The notes beneath the pieces were generated by a model. It was not told where the DNA came from. It did not search any database and saw nothing but the letters and a program-made list of their open reading frames with translations. Both the position numbers and the translations under genes were made by a program. Shown one piece after another: positions 6,504 through 9,000 of a stretch of DNA of 9,000 bases. This DNA is from Desulfovibrio sp. (lineage in GTDB: Bacteria; Desulfobacterota; Desulfovibrionia; Desulfovibrionales; Desulfovibrionaceae), in contig VSMX01000033.1 of NCBI GenBank assembly GCA_009773975.1, positions 9,546 to 18,545 on the forward strand, read 5' to 3'. Positions within the stretch are counted from its first letter, which is position 1. Every line of letters begins with the position of its first letter.

Positions 6504-6523
6504 CTGGAGGCAACATTACATGA
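6302..6523 (+). ncRNA. Omega-RNA-like structured RNA (TnpB guide RNA scaffold) with adjacent flank
   Basis: The plus strand can fold into nested stems: TGCCG 6302-6306 with CGGCA 6464-6468; TGTC 6307-6310 with GACA 6446-6449; AGACTG 6344-6349 with CAGTCT 6418-6423; TGGTT+CGC 6351-6358 with GCG+AACCA 6390-6399 (two-base bulge); and an apical TCCCC/GGGGA hairpin at 6370-6382. The terminal palindrome at 6477-6490 then precedes the element end. In known TnpB systems the omega-RNA covers the last 200 or so bases of the element and its guide is the flank just past the right end, here 6504-6523. Whether this copy is transcribed or served by a TnpB elsewhere is unknown. A perfect TTGACA at 6255-6260 could be a -35 box, but its -10 partner is poor. 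Confidence 0.5.
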
Positions 6524-6551
6524 CCGGTGTTGGAAAACCATCAGGAAATAT

Positions 6552-6582
6552 AAAAAAGGAGGCCGAAAATTCGGCCTCCTTT
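6552..6582 (-). terminator. Strong Rho-independent terminator of the 6593-7471 gene
   Basis: AAAGGAGGCCGAA (6555-6567) and TTCGGCCTCCTTT (6570-6582) form a perfect stem. On the minus strand it is followed by a run of six T (complement of 6552-6557) and then ATA. It starts about 10 bases past the stop codon of the upstream gene. It also shields the kinase remnant from read-through. On the plus strand only three T follow, so it is directional. Confidence 0.9.
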
Positions 6583-6592
6583 CATGAACAAA

Positions 6593-7471
6593 TTAAATAT
6601 CCCCCGAGCCTTCCGTATAAATATCAACGCAAATGCCTTCCACCGCAATCATGTGGTTGCCGATTTCCGGAAAAGCTATTTTGTTGATTTTCAGGCCTGG
6701 CGCATTGACATCGCGTATATAGGCAGCCTGGACAATCTGGGCGTTGATGATGGTCAGGCCCGTGGCGTATTTGCAGTTCAGCTTCAATTCCACCGCAAGC
6801 TCTATCCGGCCTTCAAGCTCGGAAGTGAGAATTTGCGTCTTGTTGCCCTGAATTGTCTGCACCTGCGCGGAAAGATCAATTTTTATCTTGCCCTCGCTGG
6901 AGAGGGTGTCGCCGGCAATGCGGCAGCAGGGCTGGAGCTGATCCGAAATGTTGAAAAGAAAATGTTCGACCTGGTTTGAATTGCTCGTGATTACCAGCAT
7001 GATTCCGCGAAGTTTCACATACTGGATTTTTCTGTTCTGTTTTGAGGTATCACCGGAAGATTTTGTGTAGTTCCAGACATCGAAAGGCTTGTTGGGCCTT
7101 ACCACGTTGTCCTGCAGCAGTATCTGGGCTTTTGGATCGTCCACCTTGAGCAGGGATATTCGCCGCTGCTCGATCGCATGAATGCGCTTTTTCAGCTCCG
7201 CAATCTGTTCAAGCGGATCTGTTACAGGCGGATAAAAAGAATCCCGCGCAGGCTGCTTGCCGCTTTCCTCGGAATAGCCGCTGATCATGATGTCGCCCCT
7301 GGCAAGTTTTGCCTCGGCTTTCCACATGCGCAGTGTTTGAGGGTCCGCAGTTTCCTTTTCCTGGCTTAACACATAAACAAGGCACGAGGCGGGATCGTTG
7401 GTCCCTTCGTTGACAACCTCATATTCCTTGCCTTCCATGGTAAATGTCATACCCTTGATGAAGCTTCCCAT
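6593..7471 (-). CDS. Conserved-looking protein of unknown function, 292 residues
   Basis: I do not recognise a family. The product is soluble with no signal peptide or membrane segment. Residues 1-70 form a small domain that opens with a strand-like MTFTMEGKEYEVV and ends with GDIMISGYSEE. Residues 84-110 (DPLEQIAELKKRIHAIEQRR onward) look like a short coiled coil. The C-terminal 120-292 is rich in alternating hydrophobic residues (GRIELAVELKLNC at 221-233, GLTIINAQIVQAAYI at 238-252), suggesting a beta-rich domain. Cys182-Cys183 are adjacent. The ATG at 7471 has AAGGGG at 7477-7482 five bases upstream; the frame is open to 7507, but the earlier start lacks a comparable site. It is a single-gene unit with its own strong terminator. 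Confidence 0.75.
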   Translation of the reverse strand: MGSFIKGMTFTMEGKEYEVVNEGTNDPASCLVYVLSQEKETADPQTLRMWKAEAKLARGDIMISGYSEESGKQPARDSFYPPVTDPLEQIAELKKRIHAIEQRRISLLKVDDPKAQILLQDNVVRPNKPFDVWNYTKSSGDTSKQNRKIQYVKLRGIMLVITSNSNQVEHFLFNISDQLQPCCRIAGDTLSSEGKIKIDLSAQVQTIQGNKTQILTSELEGRIELAVELKLNCKYATGLTIINAQIVQAAYIRDVNAPGLKINKIAFPEIGNHMIAVEGICVDIYTEGSGDI

Positions 7472-7836
7472 CCCATCCCCTTGCATGCAAAAGTATGAAT
7501 GTACCAAACCTGTCTGTTCAGGCCCGGCATTAATATTACCCGCAAATCAGAATGCGGTTGCCGCATCCGATGCTTTTTGCATTGCAAATGGCGAGAAAAG
7601 CAAATGCAGAAAGACAAATCAACGCCTTGCGTTTTCAGCGCAAGGGTTTTCCATACAGAAAAACACAAAAAGACACATTGGAGACCTTATGAATTCTTGT
7701 TCCGCTTCAGTGTATCTGTTGTCATTGTCGGGTAGAAATACTTAAGAATAAATATCAGGATTTGTCCAGAAAAATTTTGCATATTTTGGGATTATCTCTT
7801 GATTCAATCCTGATAATCTGAAAAGGTTGTACCCAA
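7472..7836. other. Intergenic region with several inverted repeats
   Basis: About 365 bases hold no convincing gene. Seen are ATGCGG/CCGCAT at 7552-7566 (3-base loop), CCTTGCG/CGCAAGG at 7625-7645 (7-base loop), TATCAGGATT/AATCCTGATA at 7753-7762 and 7806-7815, and GATTATC/GATAATC at 7790-7796 and 7812-7818. The last two share bases and are mutually exclusive; lying just past the AsmA-like stop codon, they may be its 3' end. The first two lie upstream of the 6593-7471 gene and would be in its leader if transcription starts far enough away. No sound -35/-10 pair was found. Confidence 0.45.
7753..7818 (-). repeat. Overlapping inverted repeats downstream of the AsmA-like gene
   Basis: A perfect 10-base repeat (7753-7762 with 7806-7815, 43-base loop) overlaps a 7-base repeat (7790-7796 with 7812-7818). 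On the minus strand the outer stem leads into a T-rich ATATTTATTC. This could act as a weak terminator or 3' stabiliser for the AsmA-like transcript, but the long loop makes it a poor classical terminator. Confidence 0.4.
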
Positions 7837-9000
7837 CTATCGGAAAATGTTGAGTGTGCCCTCCACCAGACCTCCAAAAATATCCACCAGGCCGCTTGTA
7901 ATTCCCCCAAGAGCGTTCATGACCATCTTGCCCGCGCCAATGGATGTTTGCGTTTTATCCAGCGTGCCGTAAAGATGCAGCGGAAAATTCGGCAAACCCT
8001 TCATATCCACATTGAAATTGCAGTCCAGCTTTTGATTTGTCAGGTTTATCCAGCCTCCTCCCTTTACCTTGAGGTTGTTGTTCTGCAGATAAAAGTTGTT
8101 TGTTCTTGCCACGCCCTTGTTCATTGTTCCGGAAGCTTCGGCCAGGGAAATTCTGGTTGGCTTGCCCAGTTTGCCATCCTTGCCCATTTTTTGCCATGAA
8201 CCATTTTTCAGCCTGATGCTCCAGGCTCCGTCGAGGGCGCCCGGTATCTGTCCAGGGCCTGTCAAATGGGCTTTCATGTCAGCCTTCACGCTGGCATCGC
8301 CAGTAAGCAGGGATTTTATTTTATGATCCCTGGCAGCCCTGGCTATATCAAAGGCCAGAACCTCAAGATTGGTGTTGAACGAGATGCCCTTGCTGAAGTC
8401 GGCCCGGGCGCCCAGGGACAAATTGGCCCCGTAAAAGATGGCGGTGCAGGGGCCGGCCCTGAGTTTGGCGTTTTCAAGAGCCAGAGGTATGGAGCATTTT
8501 TGAAAACGCGTCCCAAAAATTGCAAGATTTGCTATTTCAAGCTTGCCATCGGCATTGAAAGAACGCAGGGAGGAAAAATCCCACCTGGCATTTCTGTTTG
8601 CAGGTTTTTTGCTGTTTTCAAATTGCGCGAAATCAACTTTGTCCGCCTGGAGGTCAAAATTGAAGGCCGGAGTCTTTTTCGCGTAATCAATGCCCAGTTT
8701 TACGGCAATTGAAATCGGCCCAAGGCGGCTTTTGATCTGCGAGCGCGTCAAAACATCCTGCTTGCCGGAAAACCGGGATTCAAGCGAAAAATGATGAAGA
8801 TTTTCTGGCAGCTTGACAGATTTGCCGAAAAGCTTTTGCAAATCCCCTGGCAAATTGCTTGTCTCTGTTTTCAAATCGCCTTTCCAGGCCATGTTCTTGC
8901 CGTAATCCAGATCAAAATTGCCAGTGATATTCAATCCCGAAACCGAGACACTGGCTTTTTTTACTTCCAGCTGATTGGCACGGGACGAGAAATTGCCCGC
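7837..9000 (-). CDS. AsmA-like envelope protein, C-terminal 387 residues (truncated by window edge)
   Basis: The frame ends at TAG 7837-7839 and stays open to base 9000, so the N-terminal part (normally with a membrane anchor) is outside the window. The visible protein is rich in short beta strands and in Asn, Gly and Lys. It includes a typical AsmA C-terminal stretch: HLTGPGQIPGALDGAWSI, then RLKNGSW, and near the end VDMKGLPNFPLHLYGTLD followed by a small Gly-rich tail ending in LNIFR. AsmA-family proteins are inner-membrane-anchored periplasmic proteins linked to outer-membrane biogenesis and lipid transport. An internal TTG at 8934 looks like a start but is only an in-frame codon, since coding continues upstream with the same composition. 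No partner gene is visible. Confidence 0.8.
   Translation of the reverse strand, partial: AGNFSSRANQLEVKKASVSVSGLNITGNFDLDYGKNMAWKGDLKTETSNLPGDLQKLFGKSVKLPENLHHFSLESRFSGKQDVLTRSQIKSRLGPISIAVKLGIDYAKKTPAFNFDLQADKVDFAQFENSKKPANRNARWDFSSLRSFNADGKLEIANLAIFGTRFQKCSIPLALENAKLRAGPCTAIFYGANLSLGARADFSKGISFNTNLEVLAFDIARAARDHKIKSLLTGDASVKADMKAHLTGPGQIPGALDGAWSIRLKNGSWQKMGKDGKLGKPTRISLAEASGTMNKGVARTNNFYLQNNNLKVKGGGWINLTNQKLDCNFNVDMKGLPNFPLHLYGTLDKTQTSIGAGKMVMNALGGITSGLVDIFGGLVEGTLNIFR

Noticed and set aside
6191..6523. Stand-alone 110-codon plus-strand protein gene
   Set aside because: It has no ribosome site, overlaps the kinase remnant, and its 3' part coincides with the structured right end. It is better read as non-coding or as a decayed TnpB tail.
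7398..7745. Plus-strand 115-codon frame over the start of the unknown-function gene
   Set aside because: It is partly antisense to the coding region with a good ribosome site, and it has no recognisable features.

Overview
The window looks like chromosomal DNA of an anaerobic Gram-negative bacterium. The best guess is a Desulfovibrio-type sulfate reducer (Desulfobacterota). This rests on a two-gene NfnA/NfnB electron-bifurcating transhydrogenase operon, an AsmA-like envelope protein and moderate G+C. The taxonomic call is inference, because no rRNA or other marker is present. Every convincing protein gene lies on the minus strand, so the text below runs opposite to transcription.

Layout by plus coordinate. 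1-640 is the N-terminal two thirds of a bacterial glucokinase that runs off the left edge. 641-923 is its upstream region, without a convincing gene. 927-948 is a terminator. 1094-3356 is nfnA followed by nfnB, overlapping by 11 bases. 3357-3538 is a palindrome-rich intergenic region. 3539-5062 is a membrane-anchored spermidine-synthase-like protein. 5240-5824 is a PmtA-like SAM methyltransferase. 5817-6245 is a histidine kinase remnant reduced to its ATPase domain, whose stop codon overlaps the methyltransferase start. About 6255-6503 is a plus-strand segment resembling the right end and omega-RNA of an IS200/IS605 (TnpB-type) element, with no TnpA or TnpB gene. 6552-6582 is a strong terminator. 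6593-7471 is a protein of unknown function. 7472-7836 is an intergenic region with several inverted repeats. 7837-9000 is the C-terminal part of an AsmA-like protein that runs off the right edge.

The genes do not form one pathway. Glucokinase feeds glucose into glycolysis. NfnAB couples NADH, NADPH and ferredoxin pools in the cytoplasm. The methyltransferase and the kinase fragment look like a former translationally coupled pair. The AsmA-like protein belongs to the envelope.

The most interesting part is 6245-6523. A decayed sensor kinase abuts a compact structured element with nested stems, a terminal 14-base palindrome and a GGAGGATGTCAC end, as in TnpB-associated omega-RNA loci. It appears to be an orphan, or a non-autonomous derivative. 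The other notable signal is the dense set of palindromes between nfnA and the spermidine-synthase-like gene. I saw no clear sign of a wholly new multi-gene system.
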